Assembly (NCBI RefSeq): GCF_042650885.1
Contig: NZ_JBHSBU010000001.1
Coordinates: 868,001 to 932,000, forward strand
DNA from: Chitinimonas_A lacunae
GTDB taxonomy: Bacteria > Pseudomonadota > Gammaproteobacteria > Burkholderiales > Chitinimonadaceae
DNA length: 64,000 nucleotides
Direction of reading: 5' to 3'
Every line of letters begins with the position of its first letter. The first letter of the stretch is position 1. Positions 14,883-23,114 of the stretch are shown piece by piece. The position numbers were made by a program, and so were the translations under genes. The notes under the pieces were generated by a model. It was not told the origin of the DNA. It saw only the letters and a program-made list of their open reading frames with translations, and did no database searches.

Positions 14883-17486
14883 TTAGGCGTCCGAACCGGA
14901 ATCTTCCTGTCCCGGTTCACCGCTCTCCTCACTCCCCTCTTCTTCCGGTTCGACGACTTTTTCCAGCCCGGATAGTTTTTCTCCGTCGTCGAGATTGATC
15001 AGTCGCACGCCCTGGGCGCTGCGGCCGGTTTCGCGGATCTCCGCCACCGAGGTGCGGATCAGCACCCCGCCGGTGGTGATCAGCATGACGCCTTCCCCTT
15101 CGCGCACCAGACTGGCGCCGATCAGCTGGAAGCCGGTCTTTTCGGTCAGCTCCATGGCGATTACGCCCTGGGTACCGCGACTGGTGAAACGATAGTCGGC
15201 GATCGGCGTGCGCTTGCCGTAACCACCGTCGGTGGCGGTCAGCACCTGCCAGTCTTCGGCATCGGCCACCAGCAGGGAAATCAGTTCCTGGCCGTCGTTG
15301 AGCTGCATGCCACGGACCCCGCGCGCTGCCCGACCCATCGGCCGCACGTCGGCCTCATCGAAGCGAACTGCCTTGCCGCCGTTGGAGAACAGCATGACCT
15401 GATGCTTGCCCGAGGTGATGGCCACGCCGATCAGCCGGTCGCCCTCGTCGAGGTCAACGGCGATGATGCCTTTGCGAAGCGGGCGCGAGAAATCGGACAG
15501 CGGCGTCTTCTTCACCGTGCCGCGCGCCGTGGCCATGAATACATAATGGTCGTCGCTGAAGGCCTTGACCGGCAGCACCGCATTGATCTTCTCGCCATCC
15601 TGCAAGGGCAGCAGATTGACGATCGGCTTGCCGCGCGAAGTACGACCACCCTGCGGCACCTCATACACCTTGAGCCAGTAGACCCGGCCCAGCGAGGAGA
15701 AGCACAGCACGTAGTCGTGGGTATTGGCGATGAACAGGTTGTCGATGAAATCGTCTTCCTTGGTCGCGGCAGCCTGCTTGCCGCGCCCGCCACGCTTCTG
15801 TGCTCGGTATTCGTCGAGCGGCTGGGCCTTCATATAACCCTGGTGGGTCAGCGTCACCACCATGTCCTGTGGCGTGATCAGGTCTTCGAGGCTCAGATCC
15901 TCGCCATGGACCACGATCTCGGAACGACGCGGGTCGCCGAACTGGGTCTTGATATCGGTCAGCTCGCTGGCAATGATTTCGGTGATCCGCTCGGGGCGGG
16001 CCAGGATATCGAGCAGGTCGCCGATCACTTCGATGATGGCCTTGTAGTCGGCGAAGATCTTGTCCTGCTCAAGACCGGTGAGGCGTTGCAGACGCAGGTC
16101 GAGAATGGCCTGAGCCTGGGCTTCCGACAGCAGATAGCCTTGACTGCTCAGGCCGAATTCGGCGGCAAGCCCCTCCGGTCGGCAGGCAGTGCCGCCGGCA
16201 CGCGCCAGCATCTCTTCGACCAGCGCCGACTTCCAGGGCCGTGCCATCAGCGCCGATTTAGCTTCGGGCGGCGTGGCCGAAGCCTTGATCAGGGCAATGA
16301 TCTCGTCGACATTGGCCAGTGCAACTGCCTGGCCTTCCAAGATATGGCCGCGTTCGCGCGCTTTTTTCAGTTCGAACACGGTGCGCCGCGTCACCACCTC
16401 GCGGCGATGGCGCAGGAAGCATTCGATGATCTGTTTGAGGTTGAGCAGACGCGGCTGGTTATCGACCAGTGCCACCATATTGACGCCGAAGCTGTCCTGG
16501 AGCTGGGTCTGCTTATAGAGATTATTGAGCACCACTTCGGGCAGTTCGCCGCGCTTGAGCTCAATCACCACCCGCATGCCCGATTTGTCGGACTCGTCAC
16601 GGATTTCGGAAATGCCTTCGATCTGCTTCTCGCGCACCAGCTCGGCGATCCGCTCGAGCAGGCGGGCCTTGTTGACCTGGTAGGGCAGCTCGTCGATCAC
16701 CAGCGCTTCGCGGTCGCCGCGGCCGATCGGTTCCACATGGGAACGGGCGCGTATCACCACCCGGCCACGGCCGCTGCGGTAAGCCTGCCGCACGCCGGCC
16801 ACACCATAGATAATGCCGGCGGTGGGGAAATCGGGTGCCGGGATCAGGTCGATCAGCTCATCGACGCTCAGCTGGGGGTTATGCAGCAGGGCCAGGCAGC
16901 CATCGACCACTTCCACCAGATTGTGCGGCGGAATATTGGTGGCCATACCGACGGCAATACCGGCCGAGCCGTTGATCAGCAGATTGGGAATACGGGTGGG
17001 AAGAATCAGCGGCTCGAGTTCCGAGCCGTCGTAGTTGGGGCCGAAATCGACGGTTTCCTTGTCGAGGTCGGCCATCAATTCGTGGGCGATCCGGGCGCGG
17101 CGGATCTCGGTATAACGCATCGCCGCTGCATTGTCGCCATCGACCGAGCCGAAATTGCCCTGGCCGTCGATCAGCGGGTAACGCAGCGAGAAATCCTGGG
17201 CCATCCGCACAATGGTGTCGTAGACGGCGTTGTCGCCGTGCGGGTGGTATTTACCGATCACGTCGCCGACGATACGGGCCGATTTCTTATAAGCACGGTT
17301 CCAGTCGTTGCTGAGTTCGTGCATGGCAAAAAGCACGCGACGGTGTACCGGCTTCAGACCATCGCGCACGTCCGGCAGGGCACGTCCGACGATCACGCTC
17401 ATGGCGTAATCGAGATAGGAACGGCGCATCTCCTCTTCGAGGCTTACCGGTATCGTTTCCTTGGCGAATTGTTGCTGTTCGGTCAT
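14883..17486 (-). CDS. gyrA: DNA gyrase subunit A
   Basis: 867-aa breakage-reunion subunit of gyrase. Landmarks: SYLDYAMSVIVGRALPDVRDGLKPVHRR (in the region 23-50), the active-site Tyr125 in AAMRYTEIR, and the six-bladed C-terminal beta-pinwheel with GyrA box QKRGGRGKQ near residue 560 and an acidic C-terminal tail. The quinolone-determining region reads HPHGDNAVYD (81-90): the residue equivalent to E. coli Ser83 is Asn86, while the Asp87 equivalent is kept as Asp90. The ATG at 17486 starts the conserved protein; the upstream in-frame extension is not conserved family sequence. Confidence 0.97.
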   Translation of the reverse strand: MTEQQQFAKETIPVSLEEEMRRSYLDYAMSVIVGRALPDVRDGLKPVHRRVLFAMHELSNDWNRAYKKSARIVGDVIGKYHPHGDNAVYDTIVRMAQDFSLRYPLIDGQGNFGSVDGDNAAAMRYTEIRRARIAHELMADLDKETVDFGPNYDGSELEPLILPTRIPNLLINGSAGIAVGMATNIPPHNLVEVVDGCLALLHNPQLSVDELIDLIPAPDFPTAGIIYGVAGVRQAYRSGRGRVVIRARSHVEPIGRGDREALVIDELPYQVNKARLLERIAELVREKQIEGISEIRDESDKSGMRVVIELKRGELPEVVLNNLYKQTQLQDSFGVNMVALVDNQPRLLNLKQIIECFLRHRREVVTRRTVFELKKARERGHILEGQAVALANVDEIIALIKASATPPEAKSALMARPWKSALVEEMLARAGGTACRPEGLAAEFGLSSQGYLLSEAQAQAILDLRLQRLTGLEQDKIFADYKAIIEVIGDLLDILARPERITEIIASELTDIKTQFGDPRRSEIVVHGEDLSLEDLITPQDMVVTLTHQGYMKAQPLDEYRAQKRGGRGKQAAATKEDDFIDNLFIANTHDYVLCFSSLGRVYWLKVYEVPQGGRTSRGKPIVNLLPLQDGEKINAVLPVKAFSDDHYVFMATARGTVKKTPLSDFSRPLRKGIIAVDLDEGDRLIGVAITSGKHQVMLFSNGGKAVRFDEADVRPMGRAARGVRGMQLNDGQELISLLVADAEDWQVLTATDGGYGKRTPIADYRFTSRGTQGVIAMELTEKTGFQLIGASLVREGEGVMLITTGGVLIRTSVAEIRETGRSAQGVRLINLDDGEKLSGLEKVVEPEEEGSEESGEPGQEDSGSDA

Positions 17487-17831
17487 AAGGGCGCAGGCCA
17501 GACTTGAGCGGAAAAATACCTGAAATTCTACCACGCCCGCCCGCTCGTCTCCAATTTGCTGCTATCCGTCATACGCGAACGATTGCTCCACGCGCGAAGC
17601 GTCAAGTAAACTCGCGGCCGGCCTCGGTTCGACAAAACCGTCGCCAGAGCCTATCTCAGTAGCCGTTCGCCAAGGCAGCGGCAAAAATTCGGACATGGCA
17701 CCGTTATTGCTCTCGCCAGCCGGGTGACATTGCCGCAACGAGCAAGTCGCCTTGGCCGGTAAATACGGCGACATACGGCGAATTTCTACTAAGATAGGCT
17801 CAAGTGATTCAGCCCCTCATGGAGAACAACT
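17487..17831. other. Divergent intergenic region, gyrA / OmpA-like gene
   Basis: 345 bases that must carry the promoters of both divergent genes. I see no well-spaced -35/-10 pair; TAAGAT near 17790 is a possible -10 for the OmpA-like gene. A 70-codon minus-strand frame (17562-17774) has no ribosome-binding site or recognisable content and is not called. Confidence 0.5.
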
Positions 17832-18524
17832 ATGCAAAAAATGACGCGAACCCTGGTTCAGGCCGCTGTCTGCGCCTCGCTGGGCCTGACTGCTGTCTCG
17901 GCCATGGCCAAGGATGGCTATGTAACTGATTCGCGCGACACCGTCGTGCGCAATAACTTCAATGACTGCTGGCGCACCGGTTTCTGGACCAAGGAAAACG
18001 CGATTCCTGAGTGCGACGCCAGCCTGATCCCGCCCGCTCCCGCCCCTGCTCCGGCTCCCATGCCGGCCCCGGCTCCGGCTCCGGAACCCACGCAGACTCC
18101 GGCTCCGACGCCGAAGAAGATGGAAACCATCACCCTGAACGCTTCCAGCCTGTTCGAATTCAACAAGGCCGCCCTGAGCAAGGAAGGCAAGGATTCGCTG
18201 GATGCCGTCGCCGGTGTGCTGACCGAACGCAAGTACGACCCGACCAAGACCAAGATCGAAGTGGTTGGCCACACCGACCGCATCGGCTCGGCCGAATACA
18301 ACCAGAAGCTGTCCGAAGCGCGCGCCGCCTCGGCCCGTGACTATCTGGTCGGCAAGGGCATCGATTCCGGTATGGTCAGCGCCGTCGGCAAGGGTTTCGA
18401 GACCCCGGTCACCAAGCCCGAAGACTGCGCCAAGGTCAAGAAGAACCGCAAGAAACTGATCGCCTGCTACGCGCCGGACCGTCGTGTCGAAATCGACATC
18501 TACGTCACCCGCGAAGCCCAGTAA
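17832..18524 (+). CDS. OmpA-family peptidoglycan-associated outer-membrane protein, RmpM-like
   Basis: 230 aa: signal peptide (about 1-26, ending AVSAMA), a short N-terminal segment with VVRNNFNDCWRTGFWTKENAIPECD (about 37-61), an Ala-Pro linker (about 67-92) and a C-terminal OmpA domain (about 97-225). The domain has LFEFNKAALSKEG, VVGHTDRIGSAEYNQKLSEARA (NHTD-type peptidoglycan-binding Asp and Arg), and ACYAPDRRVEIDI. The N-terminal Cys-Trp segment, linker and extra Cys pair before DRRVE match neisserial RmpM (class 4 protein), which stabilises porin trimers and anchors the outer membrane to peptidoglycan. It lacks an N-terminal beta-barrel. GGAG lies upstream of the ATG, and a strong terminator follows. 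Confidence 0.92.
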   Translation: MQKMTRTLVQAAVCASLGLTAVSAMAKDGYVTDSRDTVVRNNFNDCWRTGFWTKENAIPECDASLIPPAPAPAPAPMPAPAPAPEPTQTPAPTPKKMETITLNASSLFEFNKAALSKEGKDSLDAVAGVLTERKYDPTKTKIEVVGHTDRIGSAEYNQKLSEARAASARDYLVGKGIDSGMVSAVGKGFETPVTKPEDCAKVKKNRKKLIACYAPDRRVEIDIYVTREAQ

Positions 18525-18542
18525 GCGAAAACCGCTTGTGCG

Positions 18543-18573
18543 AAAAAGCCCCAGCATTTGCTGGGGCTTTTTT
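18543..18573 (+). terminator. Rho-independent terminator of the OmpA-like gene
   Basis: GCCCCAGC and GCTGGGGC pair around ATTT with an upstream A-run and a downstream run of six T, 20 bases after the stop codon. Confidence 0.95.
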
Positions 18574-18622
18574 GTCGCGCCCCGGTCGTGATCTCGACCG
18601 GGGACGGCAGGCCGGGCCTGCC

Positions 18623-18907
18623 TTAATGAGCCAGGGTATCCTGGTGGCGGCGCTTGTGGGGATCAACAGCACAGTAACGATTGACCTGCTCACGATCGCG
18701 CTCGAAGAACAGCGTCAGGCCACTCGACAGGCCGGCAAACAGCCAGCAGATAAAGAACCCCACCGAGTAGGCGACCATCCGGCTGCTGAACAGCGGTTCG
18801 CCATTGACGGTGAGTTCCAGCGGGTCGAACAGCGTGAAGAACAGGCTGTTAAGAATGCCGGCCACGACGAAGGACGGCCACAGCACGAGTATCGACTTGA
18901 GCTTCAT
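18623..18907 (-). CDS. Small two-helix membrane protein, unknown function
   Basis: 94-aa protein with two hydrophobic segments (about residues 5-28 and 44-68) and a basic, His-containing C-terminal tail. The ATG at 18907 has AAAGGAG about 10 bases upstream; an out-of-frame ATG lies between them. No family is recognised. The gene is convergent with the OmpA-like gene and divergent from the LysR gene, so it is a single-gene unit. Confidence 0.6.
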   Translation of the reverse strand: MKLKSILVLWPSFVVAGILNSLFFTLFDPLELTVNGEPLFSSRMVAYSVGFFICWLFAGLSSGLTLFFERDREQVNRYCAVDPHKRRHQDTLAH

Positions 18908-19181
18908 CGGTCATTGTCTCCTTTGTGGATGCGGCCCGATCTGGTGTCGAACCTGCGCTTAATCCTACTCCACGCCCCGCCGGGCGCAAACCCTTTTTGC
19001 GACAAGGCTCTAGCACGGCTTGTATGCTGCGGCGCACGATCCGTGCAGACCCCATGCCAACGCGCGACGCTAGGCTATCCTACGGTAAGCCCTGACTCCC
19101 CGCTGCGTCGGCTTTCGACAACAATGCGGGCCTACAAGGCCGACTGACACGGCAGACATTCCGTTTTTCCGGAACAAGGCA

Positions 19182-20096
19182 ATGCGAATCTCGCTCGACG
19201 CTCTGATCGTTCTCGACACCATAGACCGCAAGGGCAGCTTCGCTGCGGCAGCGACTGAGCTGCACCGGGTACCGTCAGCCATTACCTATGCAATCCAGAA
19301 GCTCGAACAGGACCTCGACCTGCTGATTTTCGACCGCAGCGGCCATCGCGCCCGCCTGACACCGGCCGGCCAGGAACTGCTGCGCGAAGGTCGCCCGCTG
19401 ATCGAAGCCGCCACCGCACTCGAAGCACGGGTCAAGCGTGTGGCCACCGGTTGGGAACCCGAACTGCGGATCGCCGTCGGCGATCTGCTCAATTTCCATG
19501 CCCTGCTCGATTCGGTAGCCGCTTTCGATCGCAGCGGCGGCGAAACCCGTTTACGTTTTTCCCACGAAGCCTATGGTGGCGTCTGGGACGCCCTGCATAC
19601 CGGCCGGGTCGATCTGGCCATTGGTGCCCCGGGCGAAATGCCCAGCGGCGGCGGCTTCCGTTCCCAGCCGTGCGGCAGCATCGACTTTCTACTGGTCGTC
19701 GCCCCCCACCATCCACTTGCCAGCGAACCACAACCGCTGACGCTGGAACGGGTTCGCAGCTTTCGCGCCGTGGTGGTATCCGACAGCTCGCGCAGTCTGG
19801 CACCGCGTACCTCGGGGCTGCTGACCGGCCAGCCCACCCTGACCGTCGCCACCCAACAGGACAAACTCGCCGCCCAACTGGCCGGCCTTGGCGTCGGCTA
19901 TATCCCGCGCCGGCTCGCCGCACCACATCTGGCCGCCGGCAGTCTGGTCGAGCTACAGACCGACGAGCCGCGCGACAGCGTCCAGCTCTACCTTGCCTGG
20001 CCAGCCAAGGCGCGCGGTAATGCGCTGCGCTGGTTTATCGACCATCTTGGCAATCCGGCCGTGATCGACCGGCTGTGCAATGGGAGTCCACCGTGA
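19182..20096 (+). CDS. LysR-family transcriptional regulator
   Basis: 304 aa. The N-terminal winged helix-turn-helix has LDALIVLDTIDRKGSFAAAATELHRVPSAITYAIQKLEQDL (spanning about 5-45), close to LysR regulators of the YhaJ/AaeR type, and the C-terminal periplasmic-binding-like domain (about 90-295) senses an unknown effector; it has LRFSHEAYGGVWDALHTGRVDLAIGAP near 125. The stop codon overlaps the GTG start of the next gene (GTGA), so the two are co-translated, which suggests the regulator works with that gene product or controls it. Confidence 0.93.
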   Translation: MRISLDALIVLDTIDRKGSFAAAATELHRVPSAITYAIQKLEQDLDLLIFDRSGHRARLTPAGQELLREGRPLIEAATALEARVKRVATGWEPELRIAVGDLLNFHALLDSVAAFDRSGGETRLRFSHEAYGGVWDALHTGRVDLAIGAPGEMPSGGGFRSQPCGSIDFLLVVAPHHPLASEPQPLTLERVRSFRAVVVSDSSRSLAPRTSGLLTGQPTLTVATQQDKLAAQLAGLGVGYIPRRLAAPHLAAGSLVELQTDEPRDSVQLYLAWPAKARGNALRWFIDHLGNPAVIDRLCNGSPP

Positions 20097-20785
20097 AACT
20101 GGTCAGCCACGCCATCGACCCCGTCCTGCTCAGCCGGCTTAGCCGACAAGGCTTGCCCTATGAGGAATTCGACCCGGCCCGACCGCCAGCGACCGATGTG
20201 CCACGCTGGTGGCTGTGGAGTGCTCCCTTCCCGCCGCCGCTGGCTCCGGGCGATCTATGGATCGACACCTGCATCCGTCCGTTCGACCAGGACATCACCA
20301 CGCTGCTACCGGGCGTTCCGGTCCTGAGTCTGGTATGGCAACACAGCTCGTTTGCGGCGGAACACGGTTTTCTGCTGACTGTCGGCGGTCAGACCGACAC
20401 GGTGCTGACCGCTCGACCATTGCTCGACGCCCTGGCTCCCTTGCCCGGCGGCTGGCTACACGCCGGTGATACCACGGCGCCACGGTTCCTGGCCGCCGTG
20501 GCCGGTCGGGTAGGCGGCAGCCTGCAACAGCTCGCCACCCTGGTGATGCAAAGCGGCGCTACTTCACTGCTGCCTTTGCTCGATCTGCACCGCACACTGC
20601 TGCTCGATCTGGCTCAGTTGTCGCAAAGCTATCTTGCCTGCCCAAGCCAGCCTTACCGCCCCGCCCTGCCGCTACCACCCCTGTTCGCGCCGCTCGGTCC
20701 GGAAATCTCCGACGACGACTCTCCTGCCCGCCGTGTCGCCAAAACCATTGTCTGGTTGGTGTTACAACAACAGACTCAGCCTTGA
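20093..20785 (+). CDS. Unknown protein coupled to LysR gene; weak likeness to beta-hydroxyacid dehydrogenase fold
   Basis: 230 aa, starting at a GTG that overlaps the LysR stop with GGAG six bases upstream. I do not recognise a family with confidence. The central part (FLLTVGGQTDTVLTARPLLDALAPLPGGWLHAG, spanning about 100-132) resembles the strand-helix region of 3-hydroxyisobutyrate/6-phosphogluconate dehydrogenases where G-G-x-x-x-x-x-x-x-x-P-L-L recurs, but there is no GxGxxG nucleotide-binding loop at the N-terminus. C-terminal half is helical and Leu-rich. Possibly a degenerate NAD-binding domain. Confidence 0.7.
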   Translation: MKLVSHAIDPVLLSRLSRQGLPYEEFDPARPPATDVPRWWLWSAPFPPPLAPGDLWIDTCIRPFDQDITTLLPGVPVLSLVWQHSSFAAEHGFLLTVGGQTDTVLTARPLLDALAPLPGGWLHAGDTTAPRFLAAVAGRVGGSLQQLATLVMQSGATSLLPLLDLHRTLLLDLAQLSQSYLACPSQPYRPALPLPPLFAPLGPEISDDDSPARRVAKTIVWLVLQQQTQP

Positions 20786-20954
20786 GGCGCGCCGCCAGCT
20801 CAGCTTGTCGTTCTTGCATACCACCTGAGCGTTTTTTACAAACGGCGGCGACCGACCCAGCGTCTGACTTCCCCATCGATCCAGTGCGGACGCCGAGTCA
20901 GAGTCAGCAAGTATCCCGCACAAAATATTAAAAAATTATTTTTTCCCGCCTTTT

Positions 20955-20973
20955 TTTTGCATTCTATTTTCTT
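20955..20973 (-). repeat. 19-bp dispersed motif, copy J (weak)
   Basis: Minus-strand AAGAAAA, four bases, ATGCAAAA: correct spacing but several mismatches. It lies beyond the yajQ terminator in a T-rich stretch. Confidence 0.3.
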
Positions 20974-20999
20974 GATTTTTTACTTTCTTTCTGTTCCCC

Positions 21000-21037
21000 A
21001 AAAGAAAACGGGCGACGGTTTCACCACCGTCGCCCGT
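21000..21037 (-). terminator. Rho-independent terminator of yajQ
   Basis: On the minus strand ACGGGCGACGGT and ACCGTCGCCCGT pair perfectly around a 6-base loop, followed by TTTTCTTT. It lies about 20 bases after the yajQ stop. Confidence 0.95.
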
Positions 21038-21056
21038 CTGCTTCCGCATGCGGAAA

Positions 21057-21542
21057 TCAATCACGGAAATTCTGGTATTGCAGCGGGAATTCATCGATCG
21101 ACTTGCGCACCAGTGCGATCGTCTCCTGTAGCACATCGCGCTTGGCACCCGACACCCGCACCGCTTCACCCTGGATGCTGGCCTGGACCTTGAGCTTGGA
21201 ATCCTTGATCAGCTTGACGATCTTCTTGGCCAGTTCGGTTTCGATGCCGACCTTGATCGTGACGGTCTGCTTGACCTTATTGCCACTGACCTTGTCGATC
21301 TTGCCTTCGTCGAGGCAGCGCACATCGACATTACGTTTGGTCAGCTTGCCGGTCAGGATTTCCTTCACCTGATCGAGCTTGAACTCATCGTCGGCGAAGA
21401 CGGTCAGCACTTTGTCGGCCTGCTCGATACGAGCGTCCGAACCCTTGAAATCGAAGCGGTTGGCGACTTCCTTGTTGGCCTGTTCGACCGCGTTGCGAAT
21501 CTCGACTTCATTGACTTCGGAGACGATATCGAAAGACGGCAT
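21057..21542 (-). CDS. yajQ: YajQ/UPF0234 nucleotide-binding protein
   Basis: 161-aa conserved protein with two ferredoxin-like (RNP-like) halves. N-terminus MPSFDIVSEVNEVEIRNAV, RFDFKGSD near 28 and QGEAVRVSGAKRDVLQ near 123 are characteristic. Members bind RNA/ATP, and some bind cyclic di-GMP and alter transcription (known in Xanthomonas). That link is worth noting because two cyclic di-GMP enzymes are encoded in this window, but binding here is untested. Own terminator; divergent from the GH13 gene with 44 bases between starts. Confidence 0.93.
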   Translation of the reverse strand: MPSFDIVSEVNEVEIRNAVEQANKEVANRFDFKGSDARIEQADKVLTVFADDEFKLDQVKEILTGKLTKRNVDVRCLDEGKIDKVSGNKVKQTVTIKVGIETELAKKIVKLIKDSKLKVQASIQGEAVRVSGAKRDVLQETIALVRKSIDEFPLQYQNFRD

Positions 21543-21586
21543 AATGACGAACTCCCTTTTAATTTAAACCGGCTATTGTACCCCAC

Positions 21587-23077
21587 ATGAATGCCCGCCC
21601 CGACGCTTTTACCCGGCGTATCGCCCGCCAGGTTGTCTACCAGATCTTCCCCGAACGCTTCGCCATCGGCCGTGGCCTCGACAGCGCCGGCAAACTGGCC
21701 GATCCGGCCTATCAGATCGAAGGCGCCGTCGCTCGCGACTGGAACGACAGTACGATGCATCAACCCTGGGCCCAGCAATTCTTTGGCGGCGACCTCGACG
21801 GTATTGCCGACCGGCTTGATTATCTGCAAATGCTGGGCATCGACACGCTCTATCTCACACCCATCTTCAGCGCGCCATCCAATCACAAATACGACGCCAC
21901 CGATTTCTTTTGCGTCGACCCGATGTTCGGCGGTGACGCCGCGCTCGACCGCCTGCTGAACGCACTGCGGCCCCGCGCAATGGGACTGCTGCTCGACGCC
22001 GTGCTCAACCATGTATCGGACCGCCACCCCTGGTTCCTGGCTGCCCAAGCCGGTGATTCCAATTATCGGAATTTCTTCGGCTATAACGCTCAGGGCGAAG
22101 CACTGTGTTGGCAGGATTTTGGTTCCATGCCCGAACTGAATCTGGCCAACCCCGAGGTCCGCGACCGGCTGTACCGTCAACCCGACAGCGTGGTGCAGTA
22201 CTGGCTGGCCCGCGGTATTTCGGGCTGGCGCTTCGATGTGGCACAGGATGTCGGCATCGAAGTTGCCGAAGATCTGGTTGCCAGCGTCGGGAAGCGCTAT
22301 CCCGATGCGCTGTTGCTGGGCGAGCTCAACGGTTTCTCGGGCAGTTGGTTCGACTCGGGCCAGGGCTTCCACGGCATGATGAACTACTGGTATCGCACGG
22401 CGCTGCTGGCCTGGCTGGGCGGCGAGATCGATGCCATCCAGATGAACCGGGCCATCAGCGATGCCCGCCAGGGTTATGGCCTGTCCGGGCTGCTGTGCTC
22501 GTGGAATATGCTGTCGAGCCATGACACCCCTCGCCTGCTGACCAGCCTGGGGTCGAGCCGTCGGGTACGACTGGCGCAACTGGCCCAGTTCACCCTGCCG
22601 GGCGTGCCGCTGCTCTATTACGGCGAGGAAATCGGCATGGAAGGCGGCCCTGATCCCGATTGCCGGCGGCCGATGCGGTGGAATCCGGCCGAACAGGATC
22701 AGCAGCAGCTTGAGTGGACCCGCCGCCTGATCGCGCTCCGTCGGGCCAATCCGGCCCTGCAATACGGCGATGTGATTGTGCTGGGTGACCGGCTGCCGGG
22801 CAATGCCCTGGTCTATCTACGCCATACCGAACGCCCGGGCGAGGCGGCGCTGATCGTGATCAATCTGGGCGAGCAGCCGTTGCGGCATAAGCTGCTGCTA
22901 CCCTATTCCCACTGGTACGACGGTGTACCGCTGCGCGATGCCCTGGGTAACTGCTCCGATACCCGGATGGCCGCCGGTGCGGTCCAGCTCGATGTGCCGG
23001 CCGGCGAGGCCGCGCTGTATCAAGCATTCGAGCCCTATAACCGCTACACTTTCTTTAAGCCGCGCAACGGCGGCTGA
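21587..23077 (+). CDS. GH13 alpha-glucosidase/maltodextrin-hydrolase
   Basis: 496-aa (beta/alpha)8 enzyme of the alpha-amylase family, without signal peptide, so cytoplasmic. Region I is LLDAVLNHV (135-143), region II GWRFDVAQD with nucleophile Asp217, region III LLGELNGF with acid/base Glu246, and region IV SSHDTPR with Asp312. The QIFPERFA start and the lack of a long N-terminal domain fit MalZ- or neopullulanase-like enzymes acting on maltodextrins. The C-terminal beta domain follows LIVINLGEQPL. 37 bases after it begins the GGDEF gene in the same direction. Confidence 0.92.
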   Translation: MNARPDAFTRRIARQVVYQIFPERFAIGRGLDSAGKLADPAYQIEGAVARDWNDSTMHQPWAQQFFGGDLDGIADRLDYLQMLGIDTLYLTPIFSAPSNHKYDATDFFCVDPMFGGDAALDRLLNALRPRAMGLLLDAVLNHVSDRHPWFLAAQAGDSNYRNFFGYNAQGEALCWQDFGSMPELNLANPEVRDRLYRQPDSVVQYWLARGISGWRFDVAQDVGIEVAEDLVASVGKRYPDALLLGELNGFSGSWFDSGQGFHGMMNYWYRTALLAWLGGEIDAIQMNRAISDARQGYGLSGLLCSWNMLSSHDTPRLLTSLGSSRRVRLAQLAQFTLPGVPLLYYGEEIGMEGGPDPDCRRPMRWNPAEQDQQQLEWTRRLIALRRANPALQYGDVIVLGDRLPGNALVYLRHTERPGEAALIVINLGEQPLRHKLLLPYSHWYDGVPLRDALGNCSDTRMAAGAVQLDVPAGEAALYQAFEPYNRYTFFKPRNGG

Positions 23078-23114
23078 TCGGGGCACTTTCCGCAAGCTAA
23101 AGGCAAGGCGCGAG

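Noticed and set aside
15402..17507. Very long plus-strand frame opposite gyrA, and similar long frames opposite flhA (32640-34709), the hybrid kinase (44764-47628), yhdP (59085-61487) and the rib genes (5911-7935)
   Set aside because: They are antisense shadows caused by the high GC and codon bias of the real genes: no ribosome-binding sites, no recognisable domains and skewed residue content.
17562..17774. 70-codon minus-strand frame upstream of gyrA
   Set aside because: No ribosome-binding site, no domain, and it lies where divergent promoters are expected.
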